A DNA stretch of 64,000 nucleotides, from NCBI RefSeq assembly GCF_003628125.1, contig NZ_RBZU01000001.1, positions 124,001 to 188,000 on the forward strand, given 5' to 3'. The notes below the pieces were generated by a model, which did not search any database, had not been told where the DNA came from, and was given only the letters and a program-made list of their open reading frames with translations. Numbering within the stretch: position 1 is the first letter of the stretch; the number at the start of each line of letters is the position of its first letter. Source of the stretch: Pararobbsia silviterrae. Its GTDB lineage: Bacteria > Pseudomonadota > Gammaproteobacteria > Burkholderiales > Burkholderiaceae. A program made the position numbers and the translations under genes. Shown one piece after another: positions 32,178-41,377 of this stretch.

Positions 32178-32953
32178 GCGTGGGCTCCGCGCAGACCGTC
32201 GGCGGCACTGCCCATATAAGCCTCGACAACCTGCGGATTCGCCGAGACTTCGTCGTACGTCCCTTCGGCCAGCACTTCGCCGCGCTGAAGAACCGTGATG
32301 CGATCCGAAATGCCGGCGATCACGTTCATGTTGTGCTCGACCATCAAGATCGTACGGCCCGCGGCGACCTTGCGGATCAGCGCGGTCACGCGATCGACGT
32401 CTTCATGCCCCATGCCCTGGGTCGGTTCGTCGAGCAGCATGAGTTCGGGATCCATCGCGAGCGTCGTCGCGATTTCGAGCGCACGCTTGCGGCCATACGG
32501 CAGTTCAACCGCGCGCCATTGCGCATAGTCGGCAAGACCGACCTCGTCGAGCAGTTCGATTGCGCGCGCATCGAGCGTGTCGAGCGATCGCGCGCTGCGC
32601 CAGAAATGAAACGCCGTGCCGACCGCGCGCTGAAGTCCGATGCGCACGTTCTGCAGGACGGTCAAATGCGGAAAGACCGCCGAGATCTGAAACGAACGGA
32701 TGATCCCGCGACAGGCGATCTGCGAGGGACGCTCGCGCGTGATGTCGACGCCGTTGAATACGATCTGCCCCGAGGTCGGGACCAGAAACTTGGTCAGCAG
32801 ATTGAAGCAGGTGGTCTTGCCCGCGCCGTTCGGGCCGATCAATGCGTGAATGCTCCCGCGGCGCACGCGCAGGTTCACCTCGTTCACGGCGGTAAATCCA
32901 CGGAATTCCTTCGTCAGGCCCCGTGTCTCCAGGATCGTGTCGTTGTGCGCCAT
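32174..32953 (-). CDS. livG: Branched-chain amino-acid ABC transporter ATPase LivG
   Basis: This is a 259-aa ATPase with Walker A GPNGAGKTT, the LivG-type signature LPYGRKRALEIATTLA, Walker B LMLLDEPTQGMGHED and MVEHNMNVI. The start MAHNDTILETRGLTKEF is preceded by an AGGAC ribosome site. It is the first gene of the livGFKHM operon, 147 bp after the GMC oxidoreductase gene. Confidence 0.95.
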   Translation of the reverse strand: MAHNDTILETRGLTKEFRGFTAVNEVNLRVRRGSIHALIGPNGAGKTTCFNLLTKFLVPTSGQIVFNGVDITRERPSQIACRGIIRSFQISAVFPHLTVLQNVRIGLQRAVGTAFHFWRSARSLDTLDARAIELLDEVGLADYAQWRAVELPYGRKRALEIATTLAMDPELMLLDEPTQGMGHEDVDRVTALIRKVAAGRTILMVEHNMNVIAGISDRITVLQRGEVLAEGTYDEVSANPQVVEAYMGSAADGLRGAHA

Positions 32954-33100
32954 GTGTCCTGCCGGGTTAGCCAGCCTTCGAGTCCGTCGATTGTCGCGCA
33001 CGCGCGCAACCCGACTCATCGGGATTTGCACTTACCCGCGCCGGTGGCCGGCTCGCGTCGAACGCCCGCTTGCGCGTCGCGCACGATGTGCGCGACCGCA

Positions 33101-34840
33101 TCAATGTGAAGCGAGCACCTCGGCGAGGGCGTCCGTCTGCGCATCGGACATCGTGGAAATGTGACCGGCCCGGATCAAGATGGCCGCCCGCTCGGCAATC
33201 ATGACCGTCGGCGAATTCGTGTTGCCCGATGTGATGGTCGGCATGACCGACGCATCGACGACGCGCAACCCCTCGACGCCGATCACGCGAAGATGGCTAT
33301 CGACCACTGTGTCGGGTTCGTCGGCACGTCCCATCCGACATGTGCCGACCGGATGAAAGATCGTCGTACCGATCGCGCCCGCGGCCTCGACGAGTTCCGC
33401 ATCGGTCTCGAATACCGAGCCCGGCTTGAATTCGTCGGGCACAAACGGCGCCAGCGCATCGGATGCGACGATACGGCGCGTGAGCCGCAGCGCGTGCATC
33501 GCAACGCGCCGGTCGTAGTCGGTGCTCAGATAGTTCGGCGCGATCTCGGGCGGCGTCAACGGATCGGCCGAGACGATATGCACACTGCCGCGCGAAGTCG
33601 GCCGCACGTGACAGACCGACGCCGTGAATGCACCAAACGCATGCAGCGGCTCGCCGAAACGATCGAGCGACAAGGGCTGCACATGGTATTCGAGGTCGGG
33701 ACGGCCCGTCGGGTCCTCACCCGAATGCGCGAATGCGCCGAGCTGCGACGGCGCCATCGACATCGGCCCGGTCCGCGTGAGCGCATAGCGCAAGCCGATT
33801 GCAAGTTTGCCCCACCATCGCGCGCTAAGCGTATTCAACGTCGTTACATTGCGGACCTTGAAGCTCATGCGCAATTGCAGGTGGTCCTGCAGATTTTCGC
33901 CGACGCCCCGCAAGGGCTGCACGACGGGAATACCCAAGGAGGCGAGCCGCTCGGGCTGCCCGATGCCTGACAATTCGAGCAACTGCGGCGAATTGACGGC
34001 ACCCGCGGCGAGCAGGACCTCGCGCCGCGCGCGCGCTTCGCGCAACACGCCGCCGCCGAGAAACTCGACACCACGGCAACGCACGGGCGGCCGGTCATGC
34101 GCGGCGCCATGCGTCGCGCGGCGAGCGTCTGCTGCCGCGTCGTCGTCGCGCGGCGCGAACAGCAACCTCGTCGTCTGCGCACCCGTCATGATCGTCAGAT
34201 TCGGGCGCTTCGATGCGGGCCTGAGAAACCCCTTCGCCGCGCTCCAGCGCAAGCCGCCCTTCTGATTGACCTCGAAATACCCGACGCCGAAGTTGTCGCC
34301 CCGATTGAAATCAGGCGTCGCGGGAATACCCGCCTGTACGGCCGCCGTCGCAAACGCGTCGAGAATCTTCCAGCGCAACCGTTGGCGGCTCACGCACCAT
34401 TCGCCGCCCGCCCCATGCCACGCGTTCGCGCCGCCGTGATGGTCTTCGCTGCGCTTGAACAACGGTAAAACCGCGTCCCACGACCATCCCGGATCGCCGG
34501 TCGCGCGCGCCCAGCCGTCGTAGTCGCCTTGCTGGCCGCGCATGTAGATCATGCCGTTGATCGACGACGATCCCCCGAGCACCTTGCCGCGCGGATAGCC
34601 GAGCGAACGTCCGTGCAGTCCGGGCTCGCCGCGCGTGCGGTAGCGCCAGTCCGTGCGCGGATTGTCGATGCAATAGAGATAGCCGACGGGGATATGGATC
34701 CAGTGATAGTCGTCCTTGCCGCCCGCTTCGAGCAAGAGCACGCTGACCGACGGATCCTCGGTCAATCGGTTCGCGAGCACGCATCCGGCCGTGCCCGCCC
34801 CCACGATCACATAGTCGAACTCGCCTTCCTGATGCGCCAC
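33101..34840 (-). CDS. GMC-family FAD oxidoreductase (choline/alcohol dehydrogenase-like)
   Basis: The 579-aa GMC flavoprotein oxidises an alcohol group; the exact substrate is unknown. It has the FAD motif DYVIVGAGTAGCVLANRL, the GMC signature 1 region (GKVLGGSSSINGMIYMRGQ), signature 2 (AGAVNSPQLLELSGIG), and the catalytic HPVGTCRMG. It ends with MIAERAA near the C-terminus. The GTG at 34840 is chosen because GGAGGAG lies 7 nt upstream; the ATG at 34879 has none. Directly upstream of livG, it could be co-transcribed with the transporter. Confidence 0.92.
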   Translation of the reverse strand: MAHQEGEFDYVIVGAGTAGCVLANRLTEDPSVSVLLLEAGGKDDYHWIHIPVGYLYCIDNPRTDWRYRTRGEPGLHGRSLGYPRGKVLGGSSSINGMIYMRGQQGDYDGWARATGDPGWSWDAVLPLFKRSEDHHGGANAWHGAGGEWCVSRQRLRWKILDAFATAAVQAGIPATPDFNRGDNFGVGYFEVNQKGGLRWSAAKGFLRPASKRPNLTIMTGAQTTRLLFAPRDDDAAADARRATHGAAHDRPPVRCRGVEFLGGGVLREARARREVLLAAGAVNSPQLLELSGIGQPERLASLGIPVVQPLRGVGENLQDHLQLRMSFKVRNVTTLNTLSARWWGKLAIGLRYALTRTGPMSMAPSQLGAFAHSGEDPTGRPDLEYHVQPLSLDRFGEPLHAFGAFTASVCHVRPTSRGSVHIVSADPLTPPEIAPNYLSTDYDRRVAMHALRLTRRIVASDALAPFVPDEFKPGSVFETDAELVEAAGAIGTTIFHPVGTCRMGRADEPDTVVDSHLRVIGVEGLRVVDASVMPTITSGNTNSPTVMIAERAAILIRAGHISTMSDAQTDALAEVLASH

Positions 34841-34947
34841 GGCCGTCTCCTCCGCGCTCGAACCGACTCGCCGCGCCATGACCGCGATCGGTCAACGCAT
34901 CCGTGAATCGGCTTGTTGTGCGGTCATTCTACGACCGCCGCCGATCG

Positions 34948-36090
34948 TCATCCGAATCCGTGCGCGATGCGCGTGTCGGCCGACACGCTTTCGCGCTCGC
35001 GATACCGCTCGCGCAGCGTCACGAGCGATGCGCACGCAAACGGGCCTCTGAGCATCGAATCGACCCAACGACCCCGGTCGTGCGCTGTCCACGGCACCGC
35101 GCACGCGTCGGTCCGCGCGGCATTGAAAAAGACATGGAGCGACGTCCCTCTCCACGGCAACAATGCACGATCGAGCGCTCGACCGCGCCAATACGAACCC
35201 TTGCTCATGCATTCGGCGGAAGTCGGAAGCAGGCCGTGAAAATCGAGCGCGCGCAAGAGTGCCGTGTTCTGAACGCGTCCGAGCGCGATCGCCGAATAGA
35301 AATTTTGCGTCGCGCGCGACCCATACCCCTTCTCCACGAGCAACTCGCCGCGTCTGCGTGCGCGTTCTTCGACTTCGGAAACACGCCAGCGCCCCTCTCG
35401 CAACGCGGCGTCGGCAGCGCTCGCGAACTCGAACGCAAGATGTCGCGGACATTCGGCCATCGTTTCGAGATGTCGCGCAAACGACGGCACCTCATAAACC
35501 GTATACACGTTTTCGAGCGCAAATCCGTTACGGCCGAACAGCAGATTGAGCACCGAGCCCGGTTCGACGCAACGCACCAGACAGGCCGCGCGCAGCACGT
35601 GCAGATATGCGGTATTGAGATTGAGCGCGAAAACCCGATCGCACGCCCGCGCGCAACGCATGACGAGCATCACGGCCTGCATCAGATATGGCGATCGGAG
35701 CAGACGCTCAAGCGTTGCGGTGGCGCGTAGGTCGGACGGCGGCCTCAGAATCGTCATGCAGGCCGCGATGCAGGCCGCGACATTCGGAACGAGCGAATCG
35801 CCGACCAGCCAGCGGTTCGAGAGGGGGTCGGCAAACACATCGCCCCAGAAGTCCAGGGCCGTGATCAGAGACGGTTGCGGCAGCACGCTCAATGCACGTC
35901 GCGGCATCGATACGCACCGCGGGCGCGACACCGCGGTATCGCGTTCGGGTAGGCTGACTATCGACGGCGTGACGGCGACACTGACGCGCAACACGGTGTC
36001 TGCGCCGCGCGCCGAGCGTCGCGGCACGTGCGCGCCAGGCGAACGCGGACTCGACGCGGCGGCTTTCGATACGGAAGACGGACCAGGCAT
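34948..36090 (-). CDS. Hypothetical protein, unrecognised (orphan)
   Basis: I do not recognise this 380-aa protein. The ATG (MPGPSSVSKAAASSPRSPG) is chosen over upstream in-frame starts because GGAG lies 6 nt before it. The N-terminal 75 residues are Ser/Pro/Arg-rich and look disordered. The rest is predicted mostly helical, with unusually many Cys (for example ACIAACMT, MRCARACDRV and AACLVRCVEPG). No membrane anchor, signal peptide or known catalytic motif is seen. It is monocistronic and divergent from the CYTH gene. The Ser-rich N-terminus might suggest a secreted effector, but I found no hrp/PIP-type box upstream. Confidence 0.62.
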   Translation of the reverse strand: MPGPSSVSKAAASSPRSPGAHVPRRSARGADTVLRVSVAVTPSIVSLPERDTAVSRPRCVSMPRRALSVLPQPSLITALDFWGDVFADPLSNRWLVGDSLVPNVAACIAACMTILRPPSDLRATATLERLLRSPYLMQAVMLVMRCARACDRVFALNLNTAYLHVLRAACLVRCVEPGSVLNLLFGRNGFALENVYTVYEVPSFARHLETMAECPRHLAFEFASAADAALREGRWRVSEVEERARRRGELLVEKGYGSRATQNFYSAIALGRVQNTALLRALDFHGLLPTSAECMSKGSYWRGRALDRALLPWRGTSLHVFFNAARTDACAVPWTAHDRGRWVDSMLRGPFACASLVTLRERYRERESVSADTRIAHGFG

Positions 36091-36272
36091 GAGATTCTCC
36101 GGAGACTGTCGATCACGGCCTCGACTGTCCGCCCGCGCGCTTCTCATGACTTGCCGGAGTTGTTCAGCGCGCGTCGGCTGAAACACGCCCCATGTTTCGT
36201 GTAACGTGACGTGCACCACCGTTCCGTCACAATCATGTCGGTACACTCTTTGTTCGACGACTGGAGAACTTC

Positions 36273-36854
36273 ATGGCCCGTAATATCGAGATCAAGGCAC
36301 ACGCCCGTGACTACGACGGTTTGCGCGAACGCGCGGCCGCCCTCGCCGACCAGGCGCCGATGCATTACCGCCAGGAAGACACGTTTTTTGAAATCCGTTC
36401 GGGACGCCTGAAGCTGCGCCGCTTCGACGACGGTCAGCGCGCGGAACTGATCTTCTATCAACGCGACGACCGCGACGGCCCGAAGGTGTCGTATTACCAG
36501 AAGAGCCCGGTCAGCGACGCTGACGCAATGCTCGCGCTGCTCGCGGCGGCCCTCAAGGTTCGCACGATCGTCCAGAAGGAACGGACGGTCTATCTGGTCG
36601 GCCGCACGCGTATTCATCTCGACAATGTCGACAACCTCGGCGCGTTCCTCGAACTCGAGGTCGTGCTCAAGCAGGACGAGGATGAAGAGGCGGGCTATCG
36701 CGAAGCGCGCGAGATGTTCGAAAAGCTCGGCGTGTCCGAGCGCGATCTGGTTCCGATGTCGTATGCCGACCTGCTCGATCCGCACTACGCGCCAAGCCCG
36801 AGCGAAAACGGCGCCGCCGAAGCGATCGAAGCCGCCTGGCCGCCCGCGCGTTGA
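36273..36854 (+). CDS. CYTH-domain protein (class IV adenylate cyclase / triphosphatase-like)
   Basis: CYTH proteins form a beta-barrel tunnel that binds triphosphates (adenylate cyclase class IV, thiamine triphosphatase, tripolyphosphatase). The 193-aa product starts MARNIEIKAHARDYDG, the EIK-type ExExK signature. Further charged strands include KLRRFDDGQRAELIFYQR and FLELEVVLK, with RIHLDNVDNLGAF between. A GGAGAAC ribosome site precedes the ATG. The reaction cannot be decided from the sequence. Confidence 0.88.
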   Translation: MARNIEIKAHARDYDGLRERAAALADQAPMHYRQEDTFFEIRSGRLKLRRFDDGQRAELIFYQRDDRDGPKVSYYQKSPVSDADAMLALLAAALKVRTIVQKERTVYLVGRTRIHLDNVDNLGAFLELEVVLKQDEDEEAGYREAREMFEKLGVSERDLVPMSYADLLDPHYAPSPSENGAAEAIEAAWPPAR

Positions 36855-36899
36855 ACGCGCGAACCGTTCGGAAGTCTTGATCCGGTCTTGCCGGCCGAA

Positions 36900-37403
36900 T
36901 CAGGACTTCGGCAAGGCCAGGCGATTGCCATCGGAAAGGTGCCCGAGCGGCAGCGGTCCCGAGCGCTTGAACGTCGTCAGCACGATGTTCGAGCGCACGC
37001 TGTCGACGCCCGGTACGCGCATCAGCTTTTTCATGACGAAGGCCGACAGCGCATTGAGATCCGGCGCGACGATGCGCAGCAGATAATCGGCATCCCCGAC
37101 CACCGCATGACATTCGAGCACCTCGGGCAGCAGTTCGATCTGTTCCTGGAACTGGTCGATGATCGAATCGCCATGATGCTTGAGTCGCAGACTCGTGAAG
37201 GCCGTCACGCTGAGTCCAAGCATTTCGGGGCGTAACACGACGCGATAGCCGTCGATGACGCCGATCGATTCGAGGCGCTGCAAACGACGGCCGATCTGGG
37301 AAGCCGAAAGCGGGACTTGTTCGCCGAGCTGCTGATGCGTCGCACGTCCGAAACGCTGGAGGACGTCGAGCAACGCCAGATCGAAATGATCGAGTTCAAC
37401 CAT
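36900..37403 (-). CDS. Lrp/AsnC-family transcriptional regulator
   Basis: This 167-aa regulator has an N-terminal winged HTH (QLGEQVPLSASQIGRRLQRLE) and a C-terminal RAM ligand-binding fold (VLECHAVVGDADYLLRIVAPD). It starts MVELDHFDLALLDVL; the longer open frame upstream is not family-like. It is divergent from phhB, and in Burkholderia such a regulator accompanies phenylalanine hydroxylase genes. It may control them in response to an aromatic amino acid. Confidence 0.93.
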   Translation of the reverse strand: MVELDHFDLALLDVLQRFGRATHQQLGEQVPLSASQIGRRLQRLESIGVIDGYRVVLRPEMLGLSVTAFTSLRLKHHGDSIIDQFQEQIELLPEVLECHAVVGDADYLLRIVAPDLNALSAFVMKKLMRVPGVDSVRSNIVLTTFKRSGPLPLGHLSDGNRLALPKS

Positions 37404-37659
37404 GATTGCGCTCCGCATCGTTCGCCGGTTTGATGCGGCAGTATCGCATAGCCGGTATCGGCATCCATGTGGACGCGCCATGGCAGATCGATTTCGTGCG
37501 ATTCGGCGAATACACTTTGCATAGCGAACCGATCGGCGCCGCTCCGCTTAAATCGAGTCGATATCGTACGGTTCGTTTGCGTTGCAGTGCATCAATTCCG
37601 TCCGGACGGTATCGATGCGGGAACGGTCCGTGCGCACCCAGTTACAGGAGGACATCGAG

Positions 37660-37956
37660 ATGATCACGAAGCTCACGGCGGAAGAGCGCAAATCAAAGCT
37701 GTCCGCGTTGCCGGGATGGGAACCCGCGGTCGGTCGCGACGCATTGCAAAAATCCTTTCGATTCGAGGATTTCAACGCGGCGTTCGGATTCATGACGCGT
37801 ATCGCCATCAAAGCCCAGGAAATGAATCACCACCCGGAATGGTTCAACGTCTATAACCGCGTCGAAATCACCTTGTCGACGCATGAAGCCGAGGGGATCA
37901 CGCAACGTGATATCGACCTTGCGGCATTCATTAACGGCATCGCGCCTGCGGGTTAA
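37660..37956 (+). CDS. phhB: Pterin-4a-carbinolamine dehydratase
   Basis: PhhB (PCD/DCoH) dehydrates 4a-hydroxytetrahydrobiopterin, regenerating the pterin cofactor of aromatic amino-acid hydroxylases. The 98-aa protein has the active-site motif [17 protein letters not shown] and [10 protein letters not shown]. The ATG ([15 protein letters not shown]) follows a strong ACAGGAGGA ribosome site. In related genomes a phenylalanine 4-hydroxylase gene (phhA) sits beside it. Here the region between the Lrp gene and phhB is only 256 bp and holds no hydroxylase. Confidence 0.94.
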   Translation: MITKLTAEERKSKLSALPGWEPAVGRDALQKSFRFEDFNAAFGFMTRIAIKAQEMNHHPEWFNVYNRVEITLSTHEAEGITQRDIDLAAFINGIAPAG

Positions 37957-37979
37957 CCGGGTGGCGTCCGATGCGGGAA

Positions 37980-38222
37980 TCAGCTTGCATTGCCCGCCTC
38001 GGGAGACGACGATACGGCGATGAACACCTGCCAGGCATCGAGTGCCTGCTTGTCAAGCTCCGTAAGGTCAATGAAGTTTCGGCGCTGTACAATCATTTGC
38101 GCATAAGGTTTGCTTAGCGCGCTGGCTTCCGCACCGAGCGTCATTTCATCGCCATGCGACGGTGAGCGGTTCCGCCAGAAATTGATTGCGGCTTCGAGTT
38201 CGGTGATGGAGATGTCGGGCAT
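37980..38222 (-). CDS. DUF3717 small protein
   Basis: This 80-aa protein begins MPDISITELEAAINFWRN and contains MTLGAEASALSKPYA and LTELDKQALDAWQ. It matches the Burkholderiales-specific DUF3717 family as I remember it. The function is unknown. It is cytosolic by appearance, with no signal or membrane segment. The ATG at 38222 is chosen by family similarity. It is divergent from the response regulator gene downstream on the other strand. The ribosome site is weak. Confidence 0.82.
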   Translation of the reverse strand: MPDISITELEAAINFWRNRSPSHGDEMTLGAEASALSKPYAQMIVQRRNFIDLTELDKQALDAWQVFIAVSSSPEAGNAS

Positions 38223-38391
38223 GCGAGTCCGATGTCGAGAACGCTGCCTTTGGCCGGCAAGCGCGAAATGAATGCCGCGCAGACGCTGTCCGGCAGATAC
38301 CCTGAATGTGCCGTTCGCGATGTCGTCGCGGTCGCCATCGGGAGACTGCGGGCCCCCGGATGATTCCGGAAATTGTACTTGAGTGAAAGAC

Positions 38392-39078
38392 ATGCGACTC
38401 CTGCTGATTGAAGACGACCGCCCGATCGCACGCGGCATCCAGAGCAGCCTCGAACAGGCTGGATTCACCGTCGACATGGTTCACGACGGTATTTTTGCCG
38501 AGCAGGCACTCACGCAGAACCGGCATGAACTCGTGATTCTCGATCTCGGCTTGCCCGGCATCGACGGCATGACCTTGCTCACGCGTTTCCGTCAGGGCAA
38601 CCGCCATACGCCCGTCATCGTGCTGACCGCGCGCGACGAGCTTCACGATCGCGTCCAAGGTCTCAACGTCGGCGCGGACGACTACATGATCAAGCCGTTC
38701 GAACCCGCCGAACTCGAAGCGCGGATCCGTGCGGTCATGCGCCGCAGCGGTCCGCACAACGATGTGCCGCGCCCCGAAGTCACGCTCGGCGGCCTGCGTC
38801 TGTCGGGCGTCGATCGCCGGATCTTCAATGGCGAAAAGGCACTCGAACTCTCGCCGCGCGAATTCGCCGTGCTCGAACTGCTGCTGTTGCGTCATGGCCG
38901 CGTCGTCAGCAAGGCACAGCTCCAGGATCACCTCACGCACTTCGGCGGCGATCTCGGCGACACGGCGATCGAAGTCTATGTTCACCGCGTGCGCCGCAAG
39001 CTCGAGAACTGCCGCGTCGAAATCGTCACGGTGCGCGGCTTCGGGTATCTGCTCCAGGAAATCCGTCCCGCTTCGTAA
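38392..39078 (+). CDS. OmpR-family two-component response regulator
   Basis: The 228-aa regulator has a receiver domain with the phosphoacceptor Asp51 (HELVILDLGLPGIDG), the acidic pair at residues 8-9 and the conserved Lys101 (DDYMIKPFEP). A C-terminal winged-helix domain follows (SPREFAVLELLLLRHGRVV, VYVHRVRRKLE). It is paired with a histidine kinase 12 bp downstream. It resembles TctD/QseB regulators, but the stimulus is unknown. A GTG three codons earlier is an alternative start. Confidence 0.95.
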   Translation: MRLLLIEDDRPIARGIQSSLEQAGFTVDMVHDGIFAEQALTQNRHELVILDLGLPGIDGMTLLTRFRQGNRHTPVIVLTARDELHDRVQGLNVGADDYMIKPFEPAELEARIRAVMRRSGPHNDVPRPEVTLGGLRLSGVDRRIFNGEKALELSPREFAVLELLLLRHGRVVSKAQLQDHLTHFGGDLGDTAIEVYVHRVRRKLENCRVEIVTVRGFGYLLQEIRPAS

Positions 39079-39090
39079 GTCAGGATCCGC

Positions 39091-40539
39091 ATGCCGTTGC
39101 GCACGGGAGCGGCACCGAGCCTGCGCCGGTCGCTGTTGCGCCGGCTCGCGGCACCGTTTTCGCTGCTCGCGATCGCGAGCGGCTTGATCGCGTTCGGACT
39201 CGCCCTTCAATACACCGAACGCGTCGTCGACCGTTCGCTGTCCGATCTCGCGACTGCCATTGCACAAGAAGTCCACGTGTCGGGCGACCGTGCCGACGAA
39301 ACGGTACCGTCGCTCGCCGAGGCGATGTTCTCGGATCCCGTCGAACAACTCGTCTATCGCGTGACCGACGGTCAGATCGAACTCGCCGGCGATCCCGATC
39401 TTCCGCTCGAAGGCATCGACGTACGCCGCATGGATCGCGCGACCTTGTTCGACGCCACGTTCGAAGGCAATAGCGTACGCGTCGCCCAGGTGCTCGCGCC
39501 GCGCGTCAACGGCCGTCCGCTCGTCATCGAAGTCGGCCAGCGGTTCGGACGCCGTTATCGGCTCGCCGCCGAATTCCTCTCGGCGATCATGCTGCCGCTG
39601 GTCATCCTGCTGCTCGTCGGATCGATCATCGTCTGGCGCGTCGTGAATCAGCAGTTGGGGCCGCTCGGCGCGCTCGCGGACTCGTTGAACAAGCAAACGC
39701 ACACGTCGCTCGAACAAGTCGACGAAACCTTCGTGCCGGTCGAAATCCGACCGCTGACGAGCGCGGTCAACGGCCTGCTCGAACGGCTGAAGCTCGCGCT
39801 CGACGCGCAGCGTAAATTCATCGCCGACGCGGCCCATCAACTCCGCACGCCGATGACGGCAATCAAGCTTCACGCCGAACAGGCGGTCCATGCCCGCGAC
39901 GAGATCGCACAACGCGCGGCGGTCAACGAGCTGCGCGCATCGGCCGATCGCGCCGTGCGTCTGTCGAATCAGTTGTTATCGCTCGCGCGCGCGGAACCCG
40001 GCGAGCAGACCAAACGTTTCGTGCGCGTCGATCTCGCCGCGCTTGCCTTCGAAACCGGCGCGGAATGGGTGCCGCGCGCGATCGCACGGCATGTCGACCT
40101 CGGGTTCTCGGACAATGGCGATCCGATCGAGCGCAACCATGGCGAGCCGCTGATCGTCAGCGGCAATCCGGTCCTGCTCAGCGAAATGATCGCGAACCTC
40201 ATCGACAACGCGATCAAATACGTGCCGCCTCATCGTTACAACGACGGACGCATCACGATCTCGGTCTCGCGGTTCGGCACGGCCGTCGATGCGCCGCTTG
40301 CCGAACTCGTCGTCGAAGACAACGGGCCGGGCGTGCCGGCGCCCCTGCGCGTGGATTTGTTCAAACGGTTTTTCCGCGGCGACGGCCACGGTGAACTCGA
40401 AGGCGGCGCGGGTCTTGGGCTCGCGATCGTCCGGGATATCGTCGTGCTGCACGGCGGGACGATTCACTACGAGAACTCGGCCGGCGGCGGCTCGCGCTTC
40501 GTGGTCCGGCTCCCGCTCGCCGCAGCGCCCGCCGCCTGA
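39091..40539 (+). CDS. Two-component sensor histidine kinase (2CSK_N type, TctE/QseC-like)
   Basis: The 482-aa kinase has two membrane helices (about residues 20-41 and 162-184) that enclose a periplasmic 2CSK_N-like sensor with FSDPVEQLVYRVTDG. HAMP-like and dimerisation regions follow, with the phospho-acceptor His249 in FIADAAHQLRTPM. The ATP lid carries NLIDNAIKYVP, VVEDNGPGVP and GAGLGLAIV. It forms a two-gene operon with the upstream regulator (12-bp gap, AGGA site). 2CSK_N sensors are often tied to carboxylate uptake, but nothing adjacent confirms this here. Confidence 0.94.
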   Translation: MPLRTGAAPSLRRSLLRRLAAPFSLLAIASGLIAFGLALQYTERVVDRSLSDLATAIAQEVHVSGDRADETVPSLAEAMFSDPVEQLVYRVTDGQIELAGDPDLPLEGIDVRRMDRATLFDATFEGNSVRVAQVLAPRVNGRPLVIEVGQRFGRRYRLAAEFLSAIMLPLVILLLVGSIIVWRVVNQQLGPLGALADSLNKQTHTSLEQVDETFVPVEIRPLTSAVNGLLERLKLALDAQRKFIADAAHQLRTPMTAIKLHAEQAVHARDEIAQRAAVNELRASADRAVRLSNQLLSLARAEPGEQTKRFVRVDLAALAFETGAEWVPRAIARHVDLGFSDNGDPIERNHGEPLIVSGNPVLLSEMIANLIDNAIKYVPPHRYNDGRITISVSRFGTAVDAPLAELVVEDNGPGVPAPLRVDLFKRFFRGDGHGELEGGAGLGLAIVRDIVVLHGGTIHYENSAGGGSRFVVRLPLAAAPAA

Positions 40540-40562
40540 GCGCAAGCCTGCGCGCTCAGGCT
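40536..40562. terminator. Hairpin between convergent histidine kinase and SET genes
   Basis: CTGAGCGC pairs with GCGCTCAG in the 22-bp gap between the two convergent stops. There is no T run, so it may be a rho-type or weak terminator. Confidence 0.45.
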
Positions 40563-41011
40563 CAGCCCTTGGGCGCGAGCATCGTGTGACGACAATCGGG
40601 CGCGCCGCACCGGCATTCGTATTCGCGCAGCAGCTTCTTCGTATATCGCGCATTGACGACGAGGCCGTAGTCATAGAAGAGTTCTTCACCCTTCTTGATC
40701 GGACGTAGCGCGTGAATGAACACGTGTCCGTCGACCTCCTCGGCCTCGCAATTCGGCGCGCACGAGTGATTGATCCAGCGCGCGCTGTTGCCGCCGAATT
40801 TCCCGTCGATCACGTCGCCGCTGTCGAGCGCGAAATAGAACGTGTGATGCGGATCATCGGGATCGTGCGGATGGCGGCGCAATGCCTCCTTCCACGAAAT
40901 CCGCTCGCCCTTGTATTCGAGTAATTGCTCTCCAGCGGCGATGCGCGAAGCGGCAAACACGCCTTTGCCATGCACACCTGAGCGACGCACGACAACTCTG
41001 CGTGAACTCAT
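40562..41011 (-). CDS. SET-domain protein (putative lysine methyltransferase)
   Basis: The 149-aa protein has a compact SET domain: the entry motif SGVHGKGVFA, the NHSC pseudoknot (residues 81-84), EELFYDYG with the catalytic Tyr, and a post-SET CxC...C (C133, C135, C140) zinc-site candidate. The ATG (MSSRRVVVRRS) follows AAGGAT. Bacterial SET proteins of this type can methylate protein lysines; the substrate here is unknown. It lies next to a MarR-like regulator on the same strand, 366 bp away. Confidence 0.9.
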   Translation of the reverse strand: MSSRRVVVRRSGVHGKGVFAASRIAAGEQLLEYKGERISWKEALRRHPHDPDDPHHTFYFALDSGDVIDGKFGGNSARWINHSCAPNCEAEEVDGHVFIHALRPIKKGEELFYDYGLVVNARYTKKLLREYECRCGAPDCRHTMLAPKG

Positions 41012-41377
41012 CGACGGATCCTTACGAAACAGCGCGTTAATGGGGAATGGGTGTGCCGAGCAAGAACACACGCAGCGGCATCGTACCGTCGTGGCCTCGC
41101 CGTTTCAATCGGCTTGGAAATCGACAACCGTCGAAATCGTCATGCGCATGCGCACGCACCGATGCATGGAGAGCAATCAGGCAACAGCTGCAGAAGCGGC
41201 AACCGGTTCACGAGCCGGCCGAGAATAGCACGCCAGATTCGTGAATGCCGATGGAGGACCGCTTCGACATGCCGCGCGTTTCGCGACGTTCTGAACGCGA
41301 TCGCGCATGAGCTCAAGCGCAATACTCGGGCCGAGTGCTCAAGCCGAATACTCGGCCCGGAGAGTCAAGCCTGATGC
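41012..41377. other. Gap between SET and MarR genes, with hairpins
   Basis: No gene is seen. Near 41327-41362 an inverted repeat CGGGCCGAGT/ACTCGGCCCG follows the MarR stop on the minus strand and could terminate it. Short related direct repeats (AATACTCGGGCCGAGTGCTCAAGCC-type) surround it. The rest should hold the SET promoter. Confidence 0.5.

Noticed and set aside
36091-36272. Search for a hrp/PIP-type box before the orphan gene
   Set aside because: No TTCG-N16-TTCG pair found on the relevant strand.
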